Shown: positions 28,097 through 41,072, counted from the first letter of the stretch. The stretch: 64,000 nucleotides of DNA from Chlorokybus atmophyticus (GCA_009103225.1 RHPI01002998.1:88292-152291); one strand, 5' to 3'. Notes: generated by a model from the sequence alone, not told the origin. Program-made: numbers and translations.

Positions 28097-31000
28097 ATGG
28101 CGCTTGCTGGCGCTGTGACAGGGAGTGCTGCTTGCTTGACAGCAGCGCCGGCGCCTGCGGCTGCGGATCTGCTGCCGCCGCGCCAGGCCAGGCGTGGGAT
28201 GAGCGGTTGCTACCCGATCTCTGCAACTTCTGGTAAGATAATAAATGTGCTCATTCTAGGTCCACGGCATGACATGCGAGTTATGCCCTCATGTAAGGTG
28301 CATGCAATGCAGCAGTGGTCCTGCGTGGCAGCTTTGTATCCTTGGACAAGGTGACTGCAGAGAGTCAATACCGTGCAATGTGCTTACTGTTGGTTGTGGC
28401 CTAGCATTCTGCCTGCCTGTCTTTTGCTGCTCGTATGGCAGCCTGCATGGCAGCAGCTGATTTGGACGCATGAGCCAGTCTTTATAGCCATATTCGCCAA
28501 CGGTTCATGAGCTAGCAGCATATCGCTGTTTTGCTTACTTATACATCAACAGTTCACAGCCTTGCGCATGTCTTGGTAACAGATTTCAGATAGGTTAGCA
28601 TTGCGCCATGCCCGCAAAGCATTGCATATTCAGGCTGGCGTGCATGCTAATGGTTGTCATGTCATTGCATTTTGGCAGGAAGCAAGCATATGTCTACATA
28701 TTCTGGCCTTGCCCGGACCAGTTCTTCGACTGCAGTGCGAGCATCATCCAGCACGCGCAGAAGCCAGGTGCATACTTGCACCAACGATTGTCAGCTGATA
28801 TTTGCGCACATTTTCAGCTTGCATGGGCAGCTGCGCTGATGTGCACAAGTCCGGGCACCACAGTCCTTTCTGCCCAAGTTGAAGTTGCCTGAGCCAGAAT
28901 TCTTACAAAACTTGGTGCCTCCCCCTCATATTTATGGTATGCTGTGTCCAGGTGCCAGCTGTAAGGGCAGAAGCCAGGGATTCAGATGTAGATTACCGCC
29001 CTAGCCCGTTGGAGGACCCCAACCTGAAAGGTGTCTCAAGTCCATACGCCACTCTTGACGACGATGATGAGGAAGACGACGATCTGTATGAGGATGCTGG
29101 CGAAGCGACCAGTTATGGTAACAGAGATGCTGCCGCCAATGCTGCAGCGCAGTTGGAGGTAAGGCCAGTGCAAATGTTGTTAAACAAAATGTTGTCATGT
29201 GCATCTCGGGTAGGTATTGGTGTGCTTGTTGTTGACTTGGGATCTCAGTGGCATTGCTTGTTGCCTGTTATTGGGCACGTTTTGTTCAAAATTCACGATG
29301 TAGTACAACAGCAGTCGACTGACTCTGTTAGTGGCACAGTTTGCTGAGCGATACTGTGTTGTCTTGTGCATTTTACTTGAAGCCGGTTGCAGCATGTCAA
29401 GTGTGATTGTAACGCTGTGCATTGTGACGCTGTGCAGGCATTGCGTAAAGATAACCAGATGCTGCGTGCCCGGATGGAGTCTGCGACATTGTCACCATAC
29501 AAGGTCCCGCAGCCCTCTGGGGATGGAACCGATGTGATCAAGGTCAGTTCATGCCTTACACACATGTACAGCAGGTTGTCTCCTGGTTATACACTTTTGG
29601 TTCAGTAGCATGCCCTGTACCCCTGGAGACAGCTAACAAACCACAAACTATGAAGTCATTGACCCGATTTTGCAGATTGACCCTTATCTGGAGCCTTACA
29701 AGGGACACTTGCAATACCGTTACAGCAAGTTCAAGGAGAGGTTCGCCGAAATTGAGAAGTATGAGGGGGGCTTGGAGAAGTTCTCAAGGGGTTATGAGAA
29801 GTTTGGCTTCACTTTGTCTCGTGACGGCATCACATACAGGTAAGGCCATGCACTCAGCACATCACTTGTGAGTAGTTAGTTATTGCCAATGTCGGGTCTC
29901 ATAAGTATAAACTGTGCAGAGAGTGGGCCCCTGCAGCCACGAAGGCTTCCCTGATTGGCGACTTCAATAACTGGGACCAGAACGCTGACCCCATGACTAA
30001 GAACCCCTATGGCGTGTTTGAGCTCAACCTGCCCAACAATGCAGACGGCACGCCTGCCATTCCCCATGGATCGAAGGTCAAGATCCGCATGCTGTCTGAG
30101 TCCGGAGAGTGGATTGACCGCATTCCCGCGTGGATAAAGTATGCCGTGCAGGTACAAAACTGCAATCTGTATCATCGATCTCAACCTCTGTAGTACCTAT
30201 ATGCTGATACTGGACGCCGGTGTTCACATTCGGTTTGAGTAATCGTGTCAGCCATAGTTGCCAGGTGTTGGGTCGTGAATGTCATACGTAGTAGTGCAGA
30301 CATTGGCGCAGACTGCCAGTCTGCGGATTGCACAACAGAAATGGCCAAGGGTTTTGCTGTCATTGCCTTGTGTAACTGTAACCGTTGCATGCAGCCTGAA
30401 GGTCAAGTTCTGTATGATGGTGTGTACTGGGATGCACCTGAGAAGTACGAGTTCAAGCACCCTAGGCCACCGAAGCCTCGCACTCTGCGCATCTATGAGG
30501 CACATGTTGGCATGTCGTCTGTGGATCCCAAAATCAGGTGAAAATGCGCAACTTATGTCAATGCAGTATTCTAAGTGTGCACTGCTGAAACTGACAGCAC
30601 CACATGTGTGCAGCACGTACATCGAGTTCCGAGACACTGTGCTGCCTCGCATCAAGGATCTGGGCTACAATGCTGTGCAGCTCATGGCCGTCATGGAACA
30701 CGCGTACTATGGCTCATTTGGTTACCACATCACAAACTTCTTCGCTGTATCATCAAGGTGACTTATGCACCTGTGCGTGAGCTATTGAAGTTTTGATTGT
30801 GCCTGCCCGGTGTGTGTATTGGTGTACATGCAACACACCAGCAGCAGTTGTGGAAGGGGTGGGGGGGAAGGGGGGCTCATTTCCACCATTATCTCAGAGC
30901 AGGTGTGGTTGCTCATGTTGCTCGCAATCATGAGTTCAACATCTGCTCCTGATGTCTTGCTGCAGGTGTGGAACTCCAGAGGACCTCAAGTCGCTTATCG

Positions 31001-33395
31001 ACCGCGCCCATGAGTTGGGCCTGACCGTCCTGATGGACGTTGTGCACAGCCACGCCTCTAAGAACGTGCTTGATGGACTCAACAATTTTGATGGATCAGA
31101 CTCGCACTACTTCCATTCTGGAGAGCGTGGTTACCACTGGATGTGGGACTCTCGCCTGTTCAACTATGGCAGCTGGGAGGTATGACAAGCAATGAGTCAT
31201 ACGTTAATGATGGGCTTGTCTACATTGCAGCTCACGTCTCAACACTTGTCTCTGCATTGATGGCCTGATTGGCAAGCTGTGCATGCGTGTTGCAGCGGCT
31301 AATGTATGTAGTGCATCACAGGTTATGCGATTCCTTCTCAGCAACCTGCGTTTTTGGATTGAGGAGTACCAGTTTGATGGCTTCCGCTTCGATGGCATTA
31401 CATCCATGATGTACACTCACCACGGCCTGCAGATGACCTTCACTGGTAAGCTACTTGTAGGTGTTACCCTCCGTGGGTATTGGGTCACTTAGCTACTACT
31501 ATTCAGTCGTTGTCGCTCTGTGCTGCAGTCAGTATTGTTATACCATCCTGGGTAGTTTGACGCTTACGTTCCTGCTACCTCAGGTGACTATGGCGAGTAC
31601 CTTGGCCTCAACAGCGACATTGATGCCATCAACTACCTGATGCTAGCCAACGATATGTTGCACCACTTGTATCCGTTTGTCATCACAATTGCAGGTACAT
31701 ACATCTGTTAATTGTTAAGCGGATTGGCTAACAACAGCTTGTGCTACTACGGACATGGTTGTTGTCATCTTGTATCTCACCTTCTACACAAATGTGCAGA
31801 GGACGTGAGTGGTATGCCAACACTGTGCAGACCGGTTCGCGAGGGTGGTGTTGGCTTTGATTACCGCTTGCAGATGGCTATCGCTGACAAGTGGATTGAA
31901 GTCTTAGACGAGTATGTGATAGTAAAGCAATCACTCTATCAGCATTGCAATGCATCAAGTTGTGCGTTGTTTGGTTCATGCTTGCAGCATTACCAAGCCA
32001 ATAATCAGTTCGCATAAGACTTTGCGTTGTACAGGTACAAGGATGAGGAGTGGGATATCGGCAACATCTGCTTTACACTGACCAACCGCAGATGGGATGA
32101 AAAATGCATCGCGTACGCCGAGTCACACGACCAGGCTTTGGTTGGTGACAAGACCATTGCCTTTTGGCTCATGGATAAGGTAAGTGCACGTACGCTTGTG
32201 TCAATGGTGTATGTGGTAAGGTCAGCTCTCGACATAATGTAACCCGGTGTATTGTCAACGTTGTGCATGCATAGTAACCTGCTGCAGATAGTTGGACTGA
32301 CAGTCTCTGGCACGCAGGAGATGTACTGGGGCATGGCGCTTGACAGCCCACCGAACCCCATTGTTGACAGGGGTATTGCACTGCACAAGATGATCCGCCT
32401 CATCACGCTCGCTCTTGGTGGGAATGGCTACCTGAACTTCATGGGCAACGAATTTGGTCACCCAGAGTGGATCGACTTTCCGCGGTGCGTTGTCCAGTTG
32501 CACTATCAATGCAGTTGCTGTCATATGCGGTTGTGTGCTTGGGGTTCTTTAACAACATTTTTGCTGCGGCCAACTTTCGGGACACTTGGCACCTAGAGCT
32601 TAGTGGTCGTTGTGTTCGATGTGTCACATGTTGTTTACACACTGTCTTGCAGTGGTGATCGGTTTGACTCTGTGAAGAACAAGTGGATCCCTGGCAATGG
32701 CAACAGCTACGAAAAGTGCAGACGACGCTTCGATCTGGCTGATGCCAACTTTCTGAAGTATCAGTGGCTCAACAACTTCGACAGGGCAATGAACCACCTG
32801 GATGAGCAGTTTGAGTTCGTTGCCTCCGAGCACCAATATGTCAGGCAAGCAACGACAGTTGTATCAAGGGTTTTCCACCCAGCTGTTTGTTGGCCTTGGG
32901 TGCAAAGGTGTCAAACTTGCACTTGTGGTACAGCCGTAAAGATGAAGCCGACAAGCTCATTGTGTTCGAGCGCGGTGACCTGGTCTTTGTTTTTAACTTC
33001 CACTACAACCAGAGCTTCACCGATTACCGCGTGGGCTGTCTGAAGCCTGGCAAGTACAAGGTGTGTGCGTGTTGTAGCAGTTGTCATGACATAGGACAGC
33101 TGTATATATGTAGTTCAGGTGTTCTGCGTTCAGTGCTGACATTATGTGGTTGCGTCAATAGATTGTTCTCAGCACGGATGAGAAGGACTTTGGCGGATGG
33201 GCGAATGCCACCAAACATGCGAATGCTGAGTTCTTCACGCAAGAAGGGTACTACGACAACCGCCCGCACTCGTTCATGGTCTACGCGCCATCTCGCACAG
33301 CAGTGGTGTACGCGCCAGCGGAGTTTAATGATCCCCTCGACCAGTTTTGCGAGGAGAAGCCCGAGGCAGACGAATGCCGCATGTACGACGAATGA
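28097..33395 (+). CDS. SBE: 1,4-alpha-glucan (starch) branching enzyme, GH13
   Basis: It cuts alpha-1,4 glucan and re-attaches the piece through alpha-1,6 bonds, making the branches of starch. The ATG at 28097 starts an Ala-rich leader ([20 protein letters not shown]) that looks like a plastid transit peptide. An acidic linker ([20 protein letters not shown]) and a short coiled segment follow. The CBM48 module ([18 protein letters not shown]) is near 29920. The GH13 barrel has region [11 protein letters not shown] (about 31040), region [13 protein letters not shown] with the Asp nucleophile (about 31390), region III IAEDVSG with the Glu acid/base split across an intron (31694/31800), and region [10 protein letters not shown] (about 32120). 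The C-terminal domain ([20 protein letters not shown]) follows. About seventeen exons end at TGA 33393-33395. One intron (32845-32933) has a GC donor. Catalytic residues are intact, so the gene should be functional. Confidence 0.95.
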
Positions 33396-35788
33396 GGCGG
33401 CATTCCCCACACACGGGCTGCTGACATTGAGGTTGCTCAGGTTGGCAACGTTTGGCAGCGGTTTCTTGTACAGCACAAGACAGGTTACAATTGTGAACCA
33501 AACCGTATATTCTTTTTTGTACTTAGTCTCTAGATGTTGTTTCGCTTGGTTGGTTGCCTTCATCAGATAGGGTTATCCTTAGGTTAGCAGGCCAGGATGC
33601 CTTCTGCTGCAGCTGGTGGGCGGGTGCAAGAGTTTGAGTTGACTGGTGTTGAATGCATGTCTTTGCCTCTTTTATGATTGCAGGAACTGGGGCATAGTGC
33701 AGGTGTCCATACTTGGGCTGTCATGATGTGAAAATGCAGTCAGTGTGTACGCGGACAGCTGAAAGGTGTGTGACTGGCTTGGCAAAGCCGGAAGGTAGTT
33801 GCTTTGGCAGTGGTTGGGGCGCAATTGTCATTGCAAACGTTGTGCTGCAAGCAAACATAATACCAACTAGGGGTTTTTCCTCGGTGTAATGTTTCCTCTC
33901 TGCTCACGTTGCGTATGAACTTGGATTTGAAGGCCAGCGTGCCGTGTGTACATGCAGTGTACGCAAGTGTTGCTTCCGCACTTGTGCATGCATGCCTTAT
34001 ACCTTATGCATTCGGGACACGGAAGGTGAGGGCAACGACATCCACATGGTGAGAGGATAATGAGAGCTTAGAGGAGTCGCATGCGTGGACAAGAAGTGGA
34101 CAATCTGTTGAGGAGGAGGTCTCGACAGTGGAACCTACTTACGTGCGGTATAGCCACCAACCCATGAAAGAAGCCAGGGGCCCTGAGAAGCGCATGACAT
34201 CTTTGCTGCAGCTGCTGCTGGTCACTCACAACTCTCTATGCCAAAGCCGTTGCGAGCGCAACCCTAACACAACGACATAAGACTCGAGACGACCACAGTG
34301 GTGCACTGCCCTTGCTTTGGCAGTTGCGCTAACTGTGGCGTTGCTGTCTCAGGTGAGGCGCAGCTTGTCTTACCTTGCCGCTCCTCGCTTGGCGTGCGAC
34401 TGAAGGGCCCAGCGCATTGCCTTTGTTGTGCTTGTCGTATGCTAATTTGCTACTTACCTACTGGTCATCCACTACTACCGACTGCCTTTGCCCACACTGC
34501 GCGGTCCATTGCTTGCTTGCTTGCGTAGGTCGGTAGTGTCGTGCTACTGTACTTGCATATGCATATGTATTGACGATGGCAAGACTCTGCAAGTAGCAAC
34601 GGCAACGGCAGGACGCAAGAGCTGTCTAACCCATGTTGCTACAGGTTGGTGGTGATGTCTGTCCCTCCTGCCCCCGCCCCTTCACCTCCCTTGCACGCAC
34701 TGAGCTGAAGCGCAAAGTCAGTGTATGCCCCCTGCTGTAATTGAAAGCACTGTGTTCGTGTGGCTTGCTGTATTACTGTGCTGTGTTACCTGTTGTGTGA
34801 GGCGACACGTCACCATGAGTGCTTGATCGTTGCGAAGCTTAAGAACCTCCATGGATTGATTGGTTGATGTGCTGTATTGGCGTTGCGTGTTTTGTATGCA
34901 TGCCTCCTTGTGCGTGAGCATCTATTTCGCTTCGTCCTTGTGCGCGAGCAGGTGTCGTCTGCTCACGCACAAGGAGGAACATGTATGTCCACTCTCAAGC
35001 ATGCACACCAGGTTCGGCCAGACGTATGCAATATAAGCTACACTGTGCAACCCACCATGCATGCTAGTTTAGGCTGCTCATGACACAGGGATCAGTGATC
35101 CCTATGTCAGTCAAGTTGTCCAGTTCGAGCAATCCGGGGCGGGCGTGACGGCGTGCATGTGCGTATGTGCATGCTTGTGTGCACACATGTGTGTGTGACT
35201 GTCTGTGCGTGTGCGTGTGCAAACGCTAGCTGAACAGCGCATAGAAACACCAGTCGGTATGTGCCTGCAACATGCACAAGAGTACGAGGCCATGGGGGAG
35301 AAGGTGAGGAAGCAGATGGCGGAGGTGCAGCTGCGGGTTTATTTTCTAGGCCAACGAGTTGCAGCTGATAACAACGGGGTAGAGTACCGTGCCAACAAGC
35401 ACGGCACACAAGGCCAAGGCTAGTGGGTTTGTGGACTGATGGTACATGTGCGTGCATGTTTGCCTGTCCGTGTATGTGTGTATACGTGTATGTGCACGTG
35501 TGTTTGGGTTATGGGTGTGCCAGTGCGTGCGTATGCGCACGTGCGTGTGTACTGGTGTATAAGTCTGTGTCGCTCGCATGCGTGTGTGACGTGTGATAAT
35601 GCGAGACAACATGCACATAGAGCAGGTGGCACACAAGGAGTACTCTAGAAGGGGCTTTAATCCGGTTCACATACAATTATCCAAAACTGTAAAGCGGGCA
35701 GCTACGGGGTTGCAACTTTCAGATATCCATCAACTGATGTTTGGGGAGAGGGAAACAACAAAATCAACGAATCCGATGCTTCTTAGAC
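33396..35788. other. Intergenic, convergent 3' ends, with hairpin and alternating Pu/Py tracts
   Basis: No gene is supported. The stretch holds an 18-nt inverted repeat (34903-34977), a small palindrome near 35084 (AGGGATCAGTGATCCCT), and two long alternating purine-pyrimidine tracts (about 35150-35225 and 35440-35590) rich in TG/CG steps. Confidence 0.55.
34903..34977. repeat. Perfect 18-nt inverted repeat with internal direct copy
   Basis: CCTCCTTGTGCGTGAGCA (34903-34920) is exactly reverse-complemented at 34960-34977. Between them, CGTCCTTGTGCGCGAGCAG (34932-34950) is a near-identical direct copy of the first arm. Confidence 0.75.
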
Positions 35789-35993
35789 TTAGACGAAGTT
35801 CAGGTTGGCGAAGCATGTCTTGGCGCGTGTCTTGATGACGCCCTGCTCGGGGTTGAGGTTCTGGACGGTGAAGCCAACGGTGACGTGGGGGTAATAGGTG
35901 GTGGGGTTGAACAGGGCGGCGCTGCCACCACGGCTCACGACAAGGCTCTGGATCTGGTGGACAAAAGATGGGGAGTGTCAGTAAGTTGATGTG

Positions 35994-36067
<74 letters not shown>

Positions 36068-36676
36068 CACAGCTGTGCATGTTACCCTACCTTCTTGCGG
36101 ATGTTGATGAGTGCGGTGTTGGGTGTCTTGAGGACGATGAAGTAGGCACATGTCCTGACGCCCGAGACGACGCGGCACGCTCCGCCGAGGCAGTCGAGTG
36201 CGAAGGCGACGCCCTGGATGTTGTTATTGTTGCCGAGGACGACCATGTCGTGGAAGGAGACGTACTGGGAGATGCGGGCGAACTCCACGTCACGCAGGAC
36301 GGTGATGTGAGCCTCGCCACGGGTCTGGGTGGGGCGGTCGTAGCCGCTGGGGATGGGACCGTTGGTGGTCAGCTTGGTGTACACCGCCTTCACGGGGGGG
36401 AAGTACACGGTCTTGTGAAGCTCCTGGGCCTTGGGGTCAGGGACGTTGGCGACCTTGTTGTACACGGTCTTGGCGATGTTGTAGGTGGCGATGATGGTCT
36501 GCTCACACAGTCACACAGTCAGTCCTCAATTTCTCTCCCACCCAACGCACACATGCACAATGCAATGCTATGCACTGCATGCATGCCACGTATAAATGCC
36601 ACGTCACCTGGGCCTCAACGGCGGAGGAGACGGCCAGGAGGGCGACCACGGCGATGAGCACCTTGGAGAACGCCAT
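35789..36676 (-). CDS. Secreted 2H-phosphoesterase-like protein
   Basis: Three exons (36676-36608, 36498-36091, 35953-35789) join in phase to give 213 aa. Residues 1-23 (MAFSKVLIAVVALLAVSSAV plus EAQ) are a clean signal peptide. Two H-x-T motifs stand at H87-T89 (GEAHITVL) and H182-T184 (YPHVTVGF), the signature of the 2H phosphoesterase fold. The arrangement resembles the 'Swiss Army Knife' 2H group. Between them lies FALDCLGGACRVVSG, with a Cys pair that could form a disulphide outside the cell. 2H enzymes act on cyclic phosphates or RNA ends; the substrate here is unknown. Codon use is very biased to C-ending codons, unlike the neighbours, which suggests high expression. Intron 2 holds a GA microsatellite. 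Family assignment rests on the paired H-x-T motifs and spacing only. Confidence 0.72.
36000..36061. repeat. (GA)n microsatellite in an intron
   Basis: About 30 GA units lie inside intron 2 of the secreted 2H-like gene, close to the exon 2 donor side. Confidence 0.9.
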
Positions 36677-37050
36677 GGTGACAGATGAGGAGGACTGGTC
36701 CTACAAGGGGAAGTGTCAAGTCAGTCAGTCAGCCAGCCAGCAACCGTCATTGCATGCACGCATGCATGCAAGAGCACAACTAGTAGCAAGCGAGCAGGCA
36801 CACCAACAAGAACCGCAGAGGCAGAGTGCAGCCATGCGTAAGCTTACCCGAAACAGCAGCGACTTGCAAGTGACTGACTGTACTTGCTTATGAAAGCCTT
36901 GCCCGATTTTATACGTGCGTCGCGCTGCGCTGCGGGGCCGCGGACGACGACGCGAGATGCTTGAAGCATTATGCTTCATCAAAGATGCCTCCGTAGCATG
37001 GTGTGCGCCGCAAAGTGGTACTTGAAAAGGGTTGCGCACCGAGAGACAGG

Positions 37051-37129
37051 GAGCTAGATGCTGCAGACTGAGAGCTACTCACTGTCCTGTGGGGTCCTGT
37101 GGGCAGTCTCAGTCTGCAGCATCTAGCTC
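37051..37129. repeat. Perfect 23-nt inverted repeat (strong hairpin)
   Basis: GAGCTAGATGCTGCAGACTG plus AGA (37051-37073) is exactly reverse-complemented at 37107-37129, with a 33-base spacer. It lies about 375 bases upstream of the start codon of the secreted 2H-like gene. Confidence 0.8.
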
Positions 37130-37920
37130 TCTGTGGTAGCTCAGCTACATGCTGCGCCAGCCGACATGGCCCCCCGCGACGTAATATTCCTCTGCCGTGT
37201 TCTGTCGTGTCGCGCGCCATACGACGCGGAACCGGCCAACTTCGAGTGTTAACTTCATAATACGCTATCAGGCTATGTAAAGTTTGTTGTACAACGGAAC
37301 CGGCAAAAGTTGTGGTGGGTAATAGCGTGACTTTGTGTGTTTCCGAGATTCGGCACCAAGTTCCATGGTCGTGGTTTTGGTGAATAACAGCGCACCATAC
37401 CAGTCAGAATTCGTTTACCACCACCACGACCGGTGTGTACCAGTCTTTAAGAATGCAAGCCAGCTGCGATTAGACCTCTGACTGGTACGTTAACGTTAAC
37501 ATAGCCGGCTAGCGACCAGGCTCGTTCACGTCATCTTCAGAGTTGTTTTCGTTGTGCGACGGCGGCCAGATTCCGCCGGCATGTCAATGCATCTGTCTGC
37601 CCTCCCTTCGTTGCGTGGCCCTCGAGATTCGCCACAGCGGCTCGCATCTTGCGTATGGCAGAAGGCTGGTTTAAGGGATCAGCACGCACACAATCACATC
37701 GTTGTTCTACCAACAAGTCTTGTTCACATCCCATGCGCTAACTGGAAGCTGCAAGATGACACGAACGAACTTGCATTACCCCTCAAAAAAATTGCACAAT
37801 CTCTTAACAATGTTGAAGCATACCGATAGTAACTTCCTCAAATAGATATGTTGATAGGAATGTTATACAGGTGTCATTCACACTGACTATGGTAATACGA
37901 TAACTACCCGCGTAGTAGCC

Positions 37921-38130
37921 CCCCCCCCCCCNNNNNNNNNNNNNNNNNNNNNNNNNNNNNNNNNNNNNNNNNNNNNNNNNNNNNNNNNNNNNNNNNNNNN
38001 NNNNNNNNNNNNNNNNNNNNNNNNNNNNNNNNNNNNNNNNNNNNNNNNNNNNNNNNNNNNNNNNNNNNNNNNNNNNNNNNNNNNNNNNNNNNNNNNNNNN
38101 NNNNNNNNNNNNNNNNNNNNNNNNCCCCCC
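37921..38130. other. Assembly gap (193 Ns) bordered by poly-C
   Basis: C-runs flank both sides of 193 Ns (37932-38124). As with the poly-G block, sequencing probably failed at a C/G homopolymer. The true length is unknown. Confidence 0.9.
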
Positions 38131-41035
38131 TCCTCCCCCTCCGAATAACAAGCCCGATTGAAAATTATGGTAAAGGGCTTATGTAAAAAAAGGGGGGCAT
38201 TTATACGGGTAATGCAGCATACATATGTTTGTCTGCATTGCAATCCGATTGCAATGAGTCATGATATTACAATCACAATGTGCATTAACTTTGATACACA
38301 TTATGTTCTATTATAATTAAGATATACGAATGTTAATAGCATTCTCATCATTAGGCTGTCCTGTAACTATACTTGATTCAGCACTGTTTTTATGCAACGT
38401 GGGTAAAATGCTGTAACAAATGTAATTCTTCATAAACCAAACCCTCTTGTGAAGGCATTTCGTATGATGTAAACATTCATGAAACATTACTTGTTAAGCT
38501 GATTAACACATGAGCATGGCGTGAAAATTCTAAACATGCTAAGCATGCAGCCTGCGACTGCGCAAATATCTATAGTTTTATCATTTGAACAACCTCCCAT
38601 ACTTGATGATGTGCGCAAGTGGCTATAATATGTGTTTACTAGCATGTATTTATGCTATAGCAAGGATGGTTGCTATGATATGCCTAATATAGCATGTGTT
38701 ATTTTATGACTACCCAATAAGTCATGTTGTGCTGCTGTTTTGATATGACTTGAAAAATCTGGAGTGCTACATCTTAGACTAATAAATCTCGACGTTAATT
38801 TTCTTATATAGGCCTTTTAATTTAGCCTTGAACCATATACATCACGATTATGGATCAATAATACGCATTTAGCAACTTGGTGGCAAAAAAAGTTTGAGTT
38901 CCAGTACCTTTTTTGGGTTGAAGTACTTGGAATAGTACAGTAGCCATTTTAATGTTATTGTTCATAACAATTGTGTGGCTATGTGCTTTAATCTTGTTTT
39001 TTGTTATAGGGCATGGGCGTAAAAAGAATAAACGATGTTTCAAGAATCAGGTCTTTATGAATGGCCAAACGAACAAGAAATGTTTTGTGTTTGTGTTATA
39101 GTTAAATTCACAATTGATTAAACCTAACCTTATGTGACATTCCAACCTCTGCAGATTCACAATTCCGATGTATGCACATTATGGAGGGAACAAGTGTGCA
39201 CACAATGTAAATTGGTACCCTATGCAAGCACATCTGAAACACCCTACCTATATATGCAAAAAGGAATTATATTGTCATTCACACAAACAGTTTAATGTAC
39301 ATTTATGTACTGTATATAGCATTTGGGCTAGGTAATTAATAGTCAACTACAACATACATTAAATAGAATACAAGGTTACCATTATATATCGAATAGAAAG
39401 TATGATCTTTATATACACCATGAATTGTAATTTTAAATATGCATGGTGCGGACATTTGCGGCAGCGAGATGCGGGTTGGATAAGAACGCGGATCAGGCTT
39501 GATCTTAACACGTGGCATGGAATTGCGTAAATTCACAATGCATGGTTCTTTAATTGTTAATACGGGTTTCCGTTTTTCCACGCCGTGCCTGACCAATAAT
39601 CGTACGCATCATGTTAGGTGCTGTCTTTCCGGTCACACAAGTAGTGTGTTTGAAGAATACAGCAGCTGCTGATGCTTTGCTACTACGTTGCTATGCATCT
39701 TGCACCCGCAATAGTTCAACTTACATACGCATATAAGCAAGACCATCAACACTATTGTGCACAAGATGTCATTACGTGTGTCCATAATTGTTGTTGCCCC
39801 AGCTATGTGTCATTATGCATTGACCGATATTTGCCCGTCTCAGTTTTATCCTCATCCTCGTTAATGGCAGACACCAACACGTTCAGCTAAGCGTCGTTGG
39901 GAGGCTTAACCAAGACTACAATGCGGGAATTCTTAAGCATGCAGCCATTTTTCACATTATGTGCTTAATGTGGGGTTGTTTGTGCTAAACATACCGCATG
40001 TTTACGGGCCGTTCATCTCAAAGTGTATTAAAGATTGTTTATTTGAGCGCATTGCAACTGCTGTATATTCATTACTGCTCACCTGTCTTTGCAGACTGTA
40101 AGAATGTTCCTGCAAAGGCCTAGTTGATTCTGCAGTTCATGCGTGCATAAGCATATGGCTAATGCACATCATGCACACATGCCATGCCACAGTCTCTATA
40201 AGCCAATGGCATTCACAGGTGCACAACACATCAACTATGTGCACAAGTCTGCACACAAGGTAGACACACGTGTCTAATCTGCACACATGCGCATGCACAG
40301 TGCTCCCTTAGTGGAGAGGGAGGCGTGCACAGGCAAAGGGAGGCTTAGGAATAAGCTCCCTTGGACTCTGCAACGGTGAGGGCTTCATGGAGCAGCTTGC
40401 AGCGGACCTTGGAGGGCATTCAATATTTTGTTTTGTTTGCTTCATTGCCCAGGCAACATGATAAACGAAATGCGGCGAGTTTACGGTAGGTTTTATGCAA
40501 AGTACTTATTAAGTTATTCATTTGCCTTCTGCAGCATTAATTGTAGCATAGGTAGGTCGCTGCAGTTTGCTATATCAAATCTTGGAAGATGTGTAGAATT
40601 GTACACATTTATCAATAACAATGCATATTGTACATGGTTTGTCGTGATCTATCGGACACGCTTGTATTATTAATAAATCTGATTGATGTACATGCATTGT
40701 ACGCAACGACCACAAGTTTATACCAACACATATTCAAAAGGTTAGCGCAATCTGTTTTAAAAGGTCCATACGTTTTAATAAACAACAAGCTTTGCCCCTA
40801 CGTTTCCGAGATATGTAATTATAGTGTTGTTACAAGCGCAGCTTTTAATGAATTGGTTGCGCATGGTGATACGTATCGACGTTTGCAAGTGTAAGGGCAA
40901 GCCTTTCCCTCAATCATCGTGTGTGCAACATGCTGTACAATAGTACAATAGTCTATGTGTAAACAATGATGTGTTGTCAATTGTATTATTTCAAATGACC
41001 AGGTTTTCGGCATGCGCATTGATAACGACTTTATC

Positions 41036-41072
41036 AGCACTCTTGAGTCACGAGTCATGACTCAAGAGTGCT
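41036..41072. repeat. Perfect 15-nt inverted repeat containing TGACTCA
   Basis: AGCACTCTTGAGTCA (41036-41050) is the exact reverse complement of 41058-41072, with a 7-base spacer. The core TGAGTCA/TGACTCA is a bZIP-type binding site. It sits at the boundary between the AT-rich stretch and the GC-rich region upstream of the GH36 gene. Confidence 0.65.

Noticed and set aside
35107-35636. His/Thr-rich open frames
   Set aside because: They are translations of TG/CA simple-sequence tracts.
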